64,000 bases of DNA. Source: an uncultured Christensenella sp. Lineage in GTDB: Bacteria > Bacillota > Clostridia > Christensenellales > Borkfalkiaceae. The position numbers and the translations under genes are program-made. Below the pieces are notes generated by a model, which saw nothing but the letters and a program-made list of their open reading frames with translations, had not been told where the DNA came from and ran no database searches. Positions 52,515 through 60,726 of the stretch are shown in pieces (position 1 is the first letter of the stretch; the number at the start of each line of letters is the position of its first letter). The stretch spans positions 1 through 64,000 of the forward strand of contig CAJUEV010000005.1 of the NCBI GenBank assembly GCA_910585785.1. Reading direction: 5' to 3'.

Positions 52515-52552
52515 GCCCTGCCCGTAATTTTGCGGGCAGGGCGGGTTTTATT
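52515..52552 (+). terminator. Terminator after the ATP-grasp gene
   Basis: Perfect 10-bp stem GCCCTGCCCG with complement at 52533-52542, then GGGTTTTATT. Confidence 0.85.
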
Positions 52553-52577
52553 GCCGATTATAAAAATCATTAAAAAA

Positions 52578-52802
52578 TCAGTTTTTGGCGTATTCGTCAA
52601 TGCAAAGAATATCCGCAGGGTCAATGTCAAGCACGGCGCATAAATTCGCAAACGTATCCAGCGCGGGCATAATATCTCCGTTAAGGTAGTGCGATACGGT
52701 CTGCTGCCGTATGTTCAATTCTTTCGCTAACGCCGTCTGCGACATACCGCTTTGCTTCAACGCCTCAATAAGTTTTGCCTGTATTTGCTTTAAAGTAATC
52801 AT
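52578..52802 (-). CDS. Small XRE-family HTH regulator
   Basis: 74 aa. Cro/C1-type HTH at about residues 18-50 (GMSQTALAKELNIRQQTVSHYLNGDIMPALDTFANL). Divergent from the DUF6809 gene at 53003, with a 14-bp palindrome in the shared region. Probably represses that gene, itself or both. AAGGA lies very close to the ATG. Confidence 0.88.
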   Translation of the reverse strand: MITLKQIQAKLIEALKQSGMSQTALAKELNIRQQTVSHYLNGDIMPALDTFANLCAVLDIDPADILCIDEYAKN

Positions 52803-52892
52803 TTCCTTAAATTTATTTAATCCCTAACATAAATTAAGAGTTTTCGTCGATTTTTTGAGTATAAATCAACTCAGCCACAAAATTAAATTACA

Positions 52893-52930
52893 CTTAATAA
52901 GCGTAAATTGTTTGACTTACGCTTATTAAG
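52893..52930. promoter_or_regulatory. 14-bp palindromic operator candidate over a promoter
   Basis: CTTAATAAGCGTAA (52893-52906) and its complement (52917-52930) are perfect. The right arm overlaps TTGACT (52912-52917), a -35 whose -10 is TAAGAT at 52936-52941 (18-bp spacer). Binding would block transcription toward 53003. Confidence 0.7.
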
Positions 52931-53002
52931 CGTGATAAGATAATATTGCGTTTACGCTTTGTTTTGCGTGTGCTATACAAATAAATTATAGGGTAGAATG
53001 AT

Positions 53003-53269
53003 ATGAACTATTCTGTTTTGGAAGAAATTTTCGTAAAAGGCAAAAACCCGCGCGATGAGGAATTGTGCAGCGAAGAATATGTTTCCGCTTTCGATAGTTA
53101 TAATGCGGTATACGATAAACTGCTTGAAAACCTGTCCGAGGAGGATAAAAAACTGCTTATTCAGATAGACGGGTTCGTAAATCTGATAGACTCTGCGGCT
53201 TGCGCCGAAAAATTTATACAAGGTTTTAAAGTCGGGTTTAAATTTGCGCGCGAAGTGTTGCAAAACTGA
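53003..53269 (+). CDS. DUF6809-like small protein
   Basis: 88 aa. An acidic helical protein with the family pattern of a short N terminus (LEEIFVKGKNPRDEE) and a C-terminal FIQGFKVGFKFAREVL. Function unknown. It sits downstream of the palindromic operator and divergent from the XRE gene, so the pair likely forms a regulated unit. Weak SD. Confidence 0.65.
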   Translation: MNYSVLEEIFVKGKNPRDEELCSEEYVSAFDSYNAVYDKLLENLSEEDKKLLIQIDGFVNLIDSAACAEKFIQGFKVGFKFAREVLQN

Positions 53270-53285
53270 ATTTACAAATTTAAAT

Positions 53286-53332
53286 AAACGCCGGAAAGCC
53301 GCAAAAAGGTTGTTCGGCGTTTTGATTTTATT
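53286..53332 (+). terminator. Terminator after the DUF6809-like gene
   Basis: AAACGCCG at 53286-53293 pairs with CGGCGTTT at 53315-53322, followed by TGATTTTATTT. Confidence 0.65.
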
Positions 53333-53416
53333 TAAAAAAATTTCCGCAAGCAAATTGTTCTAAATACAAAAACCGATTAATAAGTTATTATACACATAGA
53401 TTTTGCGGAGGCGGTT

Positions 53417-54892
53417 ATGCTTGATTATAACGTATACGAGGACATAGCAGGAAGAAGCGGAGGGGATATTTACGTAGGAGTAGTAGGTCCCGTGCGTACG
53501 GGCAAATCCACTTTAATAAAAAAATTTATGACGGAACTCGTCATTCCCAACGTGGAGGACGGCAACGCGAAAAGCGTTATGGTCGACGAGCTGCCGCAGT
53601 CGGCTTCCGGTAAAAGCATAATGACTACCGAGCCGAAGTTCGTGCCCGCCAAGGCTGCGAACGTGCGCATTGAAAACGCTTCCGCAAACGTGCGGTTTGC
53701 CGATTGCGTCGGATTTATAACCCGCGGCGCAAACGGCTTTGAGGAGGACGGCAAGCCCCGCCTTGTAAACACTCCGTGGAGCGACAAGCCGTTGCCCTTT
53801 GCCGAGGCGGCGGAACTCGGCACCGATAAAGTTATTGCCGAGCATTCCACCATAGGCGTGTGCGTGACCACGGACGGCAGCATAGCGGACATTCCCCGCG
53901 AAGGTTATGTAGAGGCGGAGGAACGCACCGTTGCTCGCCTTAAAGCCAGCGGCAAACCTTTTGTAATAATTTTAAACTGCGTAGAGCCGGAAAAGGCTGC
54001 CGCAAAAAAACTTAAAGAAGAGCTTGAAAACAAATATAAAGTCACCACCATTTCCGCCAACTGCGAAAAACTTACGGCGGAAGGGTTGATGAATATTCTT
54101 AAAGCGGTGCTTTTCGAATTCCCCGTAACGGGCTTCGATTTGGATATTCCCGACTGGATGCGGTTTTTGCCCCCGGAAAGTTCGGCGGTGTGCGAACTTC
54201 TGGACAGACTAAGGGCGGCTTCTTCCGAAATTAAAAAAATGAAGGACTGCTCCGCGTTCGATAATATGCTTGCTGACTGCAATTACTGGAAGGCGGAAAC
54301 TACCGTAAATTTAAGCCTTTCGGACGGTAAAGCGCACGTGGATTGCTACGTTAAGGACGGAATATTCTTCGATATGCTGTCCGAAATCGCGGGCGACGCC
54401 ATATCTGACGAATTCACCCTTATGCGCTACGTTCGCGGTACGGCGGAAGCAAAGCAGAATTACGATAAAATTAAGGACGCCTTCGACTGCGCCAAAGTCA
54501 ACGGCTACGGCATAGTTCAGCCCGACGACGCCGATATGAGCCTTGAAGAACCCAAGGTTGTGCGTCAGGGCGGCAGCGTGGGCATAAAACTGCGCGCAAC
54601 CGCGCCCAGCTATCACATTGTAAAAATAGACGTAAGCGGCGAAGTAAGCCCCATAATGGGCAACGCAAACCAGTCCGAAGGCATAGTGCAGGGTATGATG
54701 AACGGGTTTGAAAGCAACCCCGACGGTATGTGGGAAACCAACGTTTTCGGCAAATCGTTGCGCGGAATGGTGAAGGAAGGGCTTTCCGGCAAAGTCAACT
54801 GTATGCACGAGGATACCAAGGCGAAAATGCGCCGCGCCATAACCAGAATAGTAAACGAAGGCAGGGGCGGAGTTATCTGCATTATACTTTAA
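53417..54892 (+). CDS. spoIVA: Stage IV sporulation protein A (spore coat ATPase)
   Basis: 491 aa. N-terminal TRAFAC-class ATPase with Walker A GPVRTGKSTLIKKFM, preceded by DIYVGVV; a middle domain; and a C-terminal polymerisation region ending in GRGGVICIIL. SpoIVA coats the outer forespore membrane and recruits coat and cortex proteins. Full length and intact. SD GCGGAGG. The nearby TATACACAT resembles a sigma-E -10, but the match is too loose to call. Its presence places the organism in a spore-forming lineage. Confidence 0.96.
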   Translation: MLDYNVYEDIAGRSGGDIYVGVVGPVRTGKSTLIKKFMTELVIPNVEDGNAKSVMVDELPQSASGKSIMTTEPKFVPAKAANVRIENASANVRFADCVGFITRGANGFEEDGKPRLVNTPWSDKPLPFAEAAELGTDKVIAEHSTIGVCVTTDGSIADIPREGYVEAEERTVARLKASGKPFVIILNCVEPEKAAAKKLKEELENKYKVTTISANCEKLTAEGLMNILKAVLFEFPVTGFDLDIPDWMRFLPPESSAVCELLDRLRAASSEIKKMKDCSAFDNMLADCNYWKAETTVNLSLSDGKAHVDCYVKDGIFFDMLSEIAGDAISDEFTLMRYVRGTAEAKQNYDKIKDAFDCAKVNGYGIVQPDDADMSLEEPKVVRQGGSVGIKLRATAPSYHIVKIDVSGEVSPIMGNANQSEGIVQGMMNGFESNPDGMWETNVFGKSLRGMVKEGLSGKVNCMHEDTKAKMRRAITRIVNEGRGGVICIIL

Positions 54893-55062
54893 ATTATACC
54901 TTAACGCAGTAAAAAGTCCCTGAATCGGGCGATATTCTTCGGCGGAAAGTTTCACCGTTATTTCACAAATTCACCAACATATTTACTTGCGAATATATTA
55001 TATTATGGTTGCAACAGGCGGTATCCGCGCTATATTGTGCGGGTAATGACTTGCAAAAATTA

Positions 55063-55094
55063 CGTCGGCGGAATGCTTATGCATTCCGCCGACG
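55063..55094. terminator. Strong hairpin between spoIVA and the convergent small gene
   Basis: Perfect 14-bp stem CGTCGGCGGAATGC with complement at 55081-55094 and a TTAT loop. On the minus strand it is followed by TAATTTTT, so it fits a terminator for the 55155-55319 gene; on the plus strand the T tract is weaker. Confidence 0.7.
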
Positions 55095-55154
55095 CCGATT
55101 TTAACCGAAAATTTTTGCGGTCGATTTTTTAAAAATAATAAAAGTTTTCTGCTG

Positions 55155-55319
55155 TCAGTCGCCTTGTTTGGGCTGTCCTGCGGCGCGCCGCGCTTCGTCC
55201 GAAGCGGTTTCGGTATCGGCGGCGAAATTTGCGGTTGCTGCTGCGTCGCCTTTAAGTCCCGCAATATAGGCAAGATATTGTTCGTCAGTCAACTTTTTTA
55301 TTTTACTCTTTTTTCCCAT
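55155..55319 (-). CDS. Small 54-aa hypothetical protein
   Basis: MGKKSKIKKLTDEQYLAYIA opens a basic helix; the remainder is alanine-rich and acidic, ending GQPKQGD. It has no known family. A GGAGG lies 8 nt before the ATG, and this SD is also the 3' arm of a terminator hairpin (55327-55362). It is either expressed by readthrough under hairpin control, or a by-product of a terminator next to an ATG. A terminator-like hairpin downstream favours a real unit. Confidence 0.5.
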   Translation of the reverse strand: MGKKSKIKKLTDEQYLAYIAGLKGDAAATANFAADTETASDEARRAAGQPKQGD

Positions 55320-55326
55320 ATAAAAA

Positions 55327-55362
55327 GCCTCCGCTCGTTTTGATATAATTATGGGCGGAGGC
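55327..55362 (-). terminator. Terminator whose 3' arm is the SD of the small gene
   Basis: On the minus strand GCCTCCGC pairs with GCGGAGGC, followed by TTTTTAT and then the ATG at 55319. It lies downstream of the hydrolase stop at 55401. Confidence 0.7.
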
Positions 55363-55400
55363 GCTTTATTTTATACGCGCCGTAAAGTTTGCTTTTTCGT

Positions 55401-56465
55401 TTAAATTGCTTCAAAAAATTCAAAAACTTTACTCATAGTATTGTTGTTGACTTCGTTGTATTTTTGCTTGTTTACTGAGTTTATAAATTTCGCTTCGACG
55501 TCTTCGGGAATGTTTCCGTCGTATTTTTTGCTTAGTTTTTCGTATTCGTAATCAATAAGTTCGCGATAAGTGCGCGTGCTTGCCTCGTTGGACTCTATAA
55601 CGTCAGTGTGCGTGCCTTTTTCAATGTAATAATATTCCACGCTATCGTTGGTTATTTCTTTGCGGTGGCTGTATATGCTGTCTTCCAGCACGGTGTCGTC
55701 GTTGCCGCCCTGAACAACCAATACGGGCAGGTTTGCGTTGTTGATTCCCGAAACGCCCGTCGCGTAATAGTTTTCGCCCGCGTCCAAAAGCGACCAGAAC
55801 GCCGCGAAGGGGAACAGCGAGTATGCAAACGCGCCCATATTCAATCGGCGCTGCATCCATTCAAGCATTGCGCCTCCGTTGGAGTTGTATCCCGCAACCG
55901 AAGCGACCGCCCGCACGTTTTTGTGCCCGAAGTTAAGTACGGAAGTTACTGCGTGCCCGCCCCAGCTGTGTCCGAAAAGATAAACGGGCATATTGCGCAG
56001 TTCGCCGTCCCTTTCAATGAAGGACAGTGCGTTGTCAAGGTCTATTGCCGACTGCGAAAGTCCCTTTGTGCCGAAGCCTTCGCTTTCCCCCGTGCCGGTG
56101 TTGTCGTAAGTAAGAACGCGGTACCCGCGCGAAACAAAGTAATCCATAACGGGGTAATAATAGTTTGAAAGTTCGCCCCAGCCGTGTGAAATAACCACAA
56201 GTTTTTTGCTGGACTTATCCCCCCATATGTAGCCTTTAAGCATATTTTTTCCGCTTAAAAAGCGTATTTTCTGCTTTTCGTATTTGTCGAAGTCGTCCGC
56301 GGTGTACATTGTGGTACGCGTAACGTCGTCCCGCGCTTCCTGCCGGTTGAACGTCCCTACCAGACAAAGTTTGCTTACCGCAAGAATAAACAGCAACGCT
56401 GCGACAAGGGATATGGCGACGACGGCGGCGCCGCATTTTAAAAGTTTTCTCTTTTTGCCCGTCAT
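55401..56465 (-). CDS. Membrane-anchored alpha/beta hydrolase
   Basis: 354 aa. N-terminal transmembrane helix (GAAVVAISLVAALLFILAV), then an alpha/beta hydrolase: VISHGWGELSNYY, YDNTGTGESEGFG, the nucleophile elbow LFGHSWGGHAV, the acid region VVQGGNDDTVLED and the His in IEKGTHTDVIES. Probably an outward-facing esterase or peptidase; substrate unknown. SD AAGGAA. A terminator hairpin follows. Confidence 0.85.
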   Translation of the reverse strand: MTGKKRKLLKCGAAVVAISLVAALLFILAVSKLCLVGTFNRQEARDDVTRTTMYTADDFDKYEKQKIRFLSGKNMLKGYIWGDKSSKKLVVISHGWGELSNYYYPVMDYFVSRGYRVLTYDNTGTGESEGFGTKGLSQSAIDLDNALSFIERDGELRNMPVYLFGHSWGGHAVTSVLNFGHKNVRAVASVAGYNSNGGAMLEWMQRRLNMGAFAYSLFPFAAFWSLLDAGENYYATGVSGINNANLPVLVVQGGNDDTVLEDSIYSHRKEITNDSVEYYYIEKGTHTDVIESNEASTRTYRELIDYEYEKLSKKYDGNIPEDVEAKFINSVNKQKYNEVNNNTMSKVFEFFEAI

Positions 56466-56539
56466 AACATTTTTCCTTAAAAATTACAGTGTTTCAGAAA
56501 ACAATTTATGATTTAAAAAATTTTTTATGCCATTTATTC

Positions 56540-56579
56540 GCTGCTTTTCAAGCAGCGTAACAGCCCCGCGGGGCTGTTA
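56540..56579. terminator. Paired hairpins in the 56466-56910 gap
   Basis: GCTGCTT/AAGCAGC (56540-56556) and a perfect 22-bp palindrome TAACAGCCCCG with complement (56558-56579). No clear T tract. The remaining gap, 56580-56910, holds AT-rich sequence with no ORF I can support; the promoter of the repeat protein is probably there. Confidence 0.5.
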
Positions 56580-56910
56580 TAGAAAAATATTTATCCGTTA
56601 CGGTGATAATTATAGTACACACGCGCTGGTTTTGCAACAAATTAAAGTGTTTTAAGGTAATTTTTGGCAATAAAGTTTTTGCGGGTGTTGTGCGCGTTTA
56701 TTGTAAAAGATTGCCAAAAACCGTATTAAAAGTTGCTTTTATAACGTTTTGCCCCCCATATATGCCCCGATAATCGTAAATTTTTCCTGAAAAAATCTTA
56801 AAAAACAGCATAATTATATTTACTTTTCTTAAAAATAGGTGTAAACTATATATAAAGCTGCAAATATTATGCGGCTTAATATTCGGCTAATAATACTCAA
56901 GAGGTGGATA

Positions 56911-59900
56911 ATGGCTAACGGTAGATACGATTACGACGACGAGGAGCAGGCAGTCAGGGTTCCTAAGAAAGCGGACGTCATCTTAAAGCGCCAGCAGGAA
57001 ATGGCGGTAAAACAGAACGAGACTATAACGGCGGTCAACGCGTCCAATACGCGCCTTGACGAAGTTCTGGCCGAACTTGCCAAATCGCGCGACGAAAGCG
57101 CCGAAAAGGCGCGCCACGGCGAAGAACTTTACGGCAACATAGGCGAAAGTATTGCTATGCTCAGACGCGAGCTTAAATTCCTCGCCGCTCAGAACGAAAG
57201 TATTTTTACTTCCGTCGCTGAAAAAATTTCGGTGTTGGACTCTGCCGTAAACGGACTTAAAAATCCCGAAGCCGCTCCCGTGGACGAGGCCGCTGTTGCC
57301 GAAGCCGCTTCATACGAGCCGGTTCAGACAACGCCCGTTGAGATTGATTACGAAACGTTGGCAAACAAAGTTGCCGAGCGCATTGAATTGCCTGCGCCGC
57401 AAATTGTTTCAGACGGAACGCCCGTGCAAACTGTTGTGCAAAACGAGGAACTTGACTACGACGTCCTCGTGGACAGAATTATAGCAAGGTTGCCCGTACA
57501 GGAAGTTACGGCTGCCGAGCCTGCCGCAGCCGTTGCCGAAATAGATTACGATACCCTTGCGGAAAAGGTAGCCGAGCGTATGCCCGCTCCACAAGTGGTT
57601 ACGGACGGCGCGTCCGTACAGGCGATGGCGGTACCCGCGGAAATCGACTATGAAGAACTTGCGCGCAAGGTTGCCGCTCTTATCGAAATCCCCGCGCAGC
57701 CCGCGCCCGTTTACGAACCCGTTCAGGTAAGCGCGGAAATAGACTACGATACTCTTGCGGAAAAGGTTGCCGAGCGCATCCCCGCTCCTCAGATAGTTAC
57801 CGACGGCGAAAGCGTGCAGACGGTTGCCGCCGCGCCCGTTGAGATTGATTACGAAACGTTGGCAAGCAAAGTTGCCGAGCGAATCGAATTGCCCGCTCAG
57901 GTTGCGGTTGCTCCCGCAGCCGTTGCCGAACCCGTTCAGGTAAGCGCGGAACTTGACTACGACTTGCTTGCGGATAAGGTTATAGCGCGTATTCCCGTAC
58001 AGGAAGCCGTTTCTTCCGACTACATCGCGGCGAAAGTTGCCGAGCAGCTTATTATGCCCGAAGCGAAGATTGCGGACTTCGACTACGATACTCTTGCGGA
58101 AAAGGTTGCCGAGCGTATACCCGCTCCCCGGATAGTTACCGACGGCGAAGGCGTGCAGACGGTTGCAGCCGCGCCCGTTGTGGAAATTGATTACGAAACG
58201 CTGGCAAACAAAGTTGCCGAGCGAATCGAAGTGCCCGCGCCTCAGGTTGCAGAAGGCGAACCCGTGCAAACTGTTGTGCACGAAAACGCGGAAATCGACT
58301 ACGAAAGACTTGCCGAACTTATTTCGGAATATATGCCCGTTCAGGAAACGGTTGTCGAACAGTCCGACGCGCAGTTGGATTACGAAACTTTGGCAGACAA
58401 GGTTGCCGAGCGCATAACCCTTCCCGAAGTTGCTGCTTCCGCAGTTTCCGGCACGGAACTTGACGAAGAAGAACTTGCCGACAGAATCGCGCTTAAACTT
58501 GGCGCAATTAAGGCGCAGGACTTTGATATAGTTGTTGACGACGAAGGTTGCCGCGAAATCTCAAAAGAAATTTCAGACAAACTCGACTACGAACTTATCG
58601 CCGCTACGGTTGCGGAAAAACTCGGTTCGGCTTTGGATGCCGACAACGGTGAAGAAACCGACTATGACGAGATGGCGGCGCGCATAAGCGAAAAAATTAC
58701 GGTTGCAGGCGTAAACGAGGACGCCATCGCAGAAAAAGCGGCGGCGGTGCTTTCAAACTACCTGCCCGAAATGGATACGGACGAAATTGCGGATAAGGTT
58801 GCCGCACAGGTTATAAATTCGCTTCCCGCAGCGGAAGTTGACAGCGAAGCAATCAGCAGCGCCGTTGCAGAAAAACTTAACGAGCGTCAGGCGGAAATAG
58901 ATTACGACATAGTACTTGACGACGAGGGGCTTGACAAAGTTTCCGCAAGCGTTTCCGACAGAATTTCCAGGGAAAGCGAAGAACGCCTGTCCGCTATAGA
59001 AAACGAACTTGCAGAACTTAAAGCGCTTTTGGAAAGCGGCGTAAAGGTAAGCGAAGCGCCTGCTTCCGAGCCCGACTATGAAGAAATGGCTTCGCGCATA
59101 AGCGAAAATATTACCGTTGCCGGCGTTGACGAGGACGCAATCGCTCAAAAAGCGGCGGCGGTGCTCTCCGAATACGTCTACGATACGGACGTAATTGCGG
59201 AAAAAGTTGCGGATAAGGTTATCGAAAATCTTCCTTCCGTCAATAATCAGGAAATAGCGGAAACGGTTGCCGACAGAGTTGTGGTTGCTATGCCCGTACC
59301 CGTGGTAAGGGACGAGGAAGAGCGCGACTATAATATAGTAATGGACGAGGACGGCATAAACGAAGTTTCCGAAAGGGTAACGCAGGGCACCGAGGAGCGC
59401 TTTGACGCTATCGACAGAGAAATAGCCGAAATTAAGCGTTTGCTTGAAAGCGGAAAGTGCGTAATTGCTGTTGCCGACCGTGAAGAAGAAACCGCCAGCG
59501 TTGAAGCGTATGAAGTTTATGAAGACGAGCCCGAAGAAGAGCTTGTAACCGTAAGCGACGTAATCGCGGAAGAACCCGAAGAAACCGAAAGCGTTGAAGC
59601 GGAAGAATCCGACGAGGGGCTTTCTGAACCGGCGGAAATAGTTGAAGAAGAAGCGGTTGAAGACGAAGAAGAACAGGAAGAAGTTGTTGAAGAAATAATC
59701 GAACCCGAACTTCAAGAAGAAAACGAGGAAGCAGCCGAGGAAACTTCCGAAGAAGTGACCGAAGAAGATGTTGAAGAAGCCGAAGCCGCGGAAGAAGTTT
59801 ATGAAACGACGGAAGAAACCGTTGCCGAGGAAACGGCGGAAGACGTAACGGAGCAGCAGGAAGAAGTTGTTGAAGAAATAGCAGAGGAAGCGGAACCCGT

Positions 59901-60516
59901 TGCCGAGGAAACTCAGCCCGAGGAAGAAGCCGAACAGGCGCAGGAAGCCGAAGAAGCCGAAGACGATAGCGACGAAGAAGTTGTTGAAGAGTTCACCTAC
60001 GAGGATATGGCGGGCGGCGAAGGCGGCGTTGACTTTGCAAATATGATGCGTTACAACCGCAGCTTCATCGCAAGAATCATTCAGGGCTCGGACGAACAAA
60101 AAACTTATTACGGCGAAGTAAGAAATGCTTTGCTCAGTTATAAGAAAGTAAACTCCAACATCGCTTGGGGCGCAGAGCGCTTCCACAAAGGCAGAGAAAC
60201 TATCGCCCGCTTTAAAATCCGCGGCAAGACTTTGATTTTGTACCTTGCGCTTGACCCCGCTACGCACGAATACAGCGTTTACCATCACAAGGACGTTTCC
60301 GACAACAAGTCGGTTGCAGGCACCCCGATGATGATTAAGGTAAAGAGTCCGCTCGGCGTAAAGAAAGCCGTAAGACTTATCGACGAAATGCTTGCGGCGC
60401 GCAACGGCGAAAAGAGAAATATGCCCCAGCGCGACTATGCGGCAATGTATCCGTACGAAACGATTGAAGAACTTATCGAAGACGGACTTGTAAAAGACGT
60501 AAGAAAAGACAAGTAA
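56911..60516 (+). CDS. 1201-aa acidic repeat protein with conserved C-terminal domain
   Basis: A long cytoplasmic protein, no signal or membrane segment. After an N-terminal coiled coil (LKRQQEMAVKQNETITAVNA...) come about 12-15 copies of a DY[ED]xLAxKVAER unit spaced by Pro/Val-rich linkers, for example IDYETLANKVAERIELPAP. A Glu-rich stretch of about 170 residues is next. The last 150 residues form a compact domain (MRYNRSFIARIIQGSDEQK..., GRETIARFKIRGKTLILYLAL) seen, from memory, at the end of uncharacterised clostridial proteins. It looks like a modular scaffolding or polymerising protein. The ATG at 56911 follows GAGGTGG. Function unknown. Confidence 0.8.
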   Translation: MANGRYDYDDEEQAVRVPKKADVILKRQQEMAVKQNETITAVNASNTRLDEVLAELAKSRDESAEKARHGEELYGNIGESIAMLRRELKFLAAQNESIFTSVAEKISVLDSAVNGLKNPEAAPVDEAAVAEAASYEPVQTTPVEIDYETLANKVAERIELPAPQIVSDGTPVQTVVQNEELDYDVLVDRIIARLPVQEVTAAEPAAAVAEIDYDTLAEKVAERMPAPQVVTDGASVQAMAVPAEIDYEELARKVAALIEIPAQPAPVYEPVQVSAEIDYDTLAEKVAERIPAPQIVTDGESVQTVAAAPVEIDYETLASKVAERIELPAQVAVAPAAVAEPVQVSAELDYDLLADKVIARIPVQEAVSSDYIAAKVAEQLIMPEAKIADFDYDTLAEKVAERIPAPRIVTDGEGVQTVAAAPVVEIDYETLANKVAERIEVPAPQVAEGEPVQTVVHENAEIDYERLAELISEYMPVQETVVEQSDAQLDYETLADKVAERITLPEVAASAVSGTELDEEELADRIALKLGAIKAQDFDIVVDDEGCREISKEISDKLDYELIAATVAEKLGSALDADNGEETDYDEMAARISEKITVAGVNEDAIAEKAAAVLSNYLPEMDTDEIADKVAAQVINSLPAAEVDSEAISSAVAEKLNERQAEIDYDIVLDDEGLDKVSASVSDRISRESEERLSAIENELAELKALLESGVKVSEAPASEPDYEEMASRISENITVAGVDEDAIAQKAAAVLSEYVYDTDVIAEKVADKVIENLPSVNNQEIAETVADRVVVAMPVPVVRDEEERDYNIVMDEDGINEVSERVTQGTEERFDAIDREIAEIKRLLESGKCVIAVADREEETASVEAYEVYEDEPEEELVTVSDVIAEEPEETESVEAEESDEGLSEPAEIVEEEAVEDEEEQEEVVEEIIEPELQEENEEAAEETSEEVTEEDVEEAEAAEEVYETTEETVAEETAEDVTEQQEEVVEEIAEEAEPVAEETQPEEEAEQAQEAEEAEDDSDEEVVEEFTYEDMAGGEGGVDFANMMRYNRSFIARIIQGSDEQKTYYGEVRNALLSYKKVNSNIAWGAERFHKGRETIARFKIRGKTLILYLALDPATHEYSVYHHKDVSDNKSVAGTPMMIKVKSPLGVKKAVRLIDEMLAARNGEKRNMPQRDYAAMYPYETIEELIEDGLVKDVRKDK

Positions 60517-60532
60517 TATTCATTAATATGCT

Positions 60533-60666
60533 CGGGGGTTGAAATTTTTATCAACCCCCCGTATTATGTCAGCACGCAGGCGGCGTTTTGACATAATACG
60601 GGAACCGACTATCAAATCCTTTTTTAAAAAAGGTGTGTCGCGCTTGCAAAAAAGCGTCTTTTTTGC
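60533..60666 (+). promoter_or_regulatory. Hairpin-rich leader upstream of RNase J
   Basis: Four hairpins: GGGGGTTGA/TCAACCCCC (60534-60559), a perfect 14-bp CCCGTATTATGTCA pair (60558-60602), CCTTTTTT/AAAAAAGG (60618-60633) and GCAAAAAAG/CTTTTTTGC (60646-60666). The first two share bases 60558-60559, so their stems compete at the edge. The first may also terminate the repeat-protein gene. Confidence 0.6.
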
Positions 60667-60726
60667 GTAAAAAAATATTCGGGTTAAACCTTTATTTACA
60701 TACAAACAACATTTACGGAGACTATT

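Noticed and set aside
53370..53416. Sigma-E promoter for spoIVA
   Set aside because: TATACACAT loosely resembles a sigma-E -10, but no convincing -35 at the right spacing was seen.
54311..54955. 214-codon antisense ORF opposite spoIVA
   Set aside because: SpoIVA is clearly recognised on the plus strand; the antisense ORF is a codon-bias shadow.
58753..60288. 511-codon antisense ORF rich in Phe/Asn/Gly
   Set aside because: It is an exact shadow of the repeat protein, created by its biased Glu/Ala codons; no start signal.
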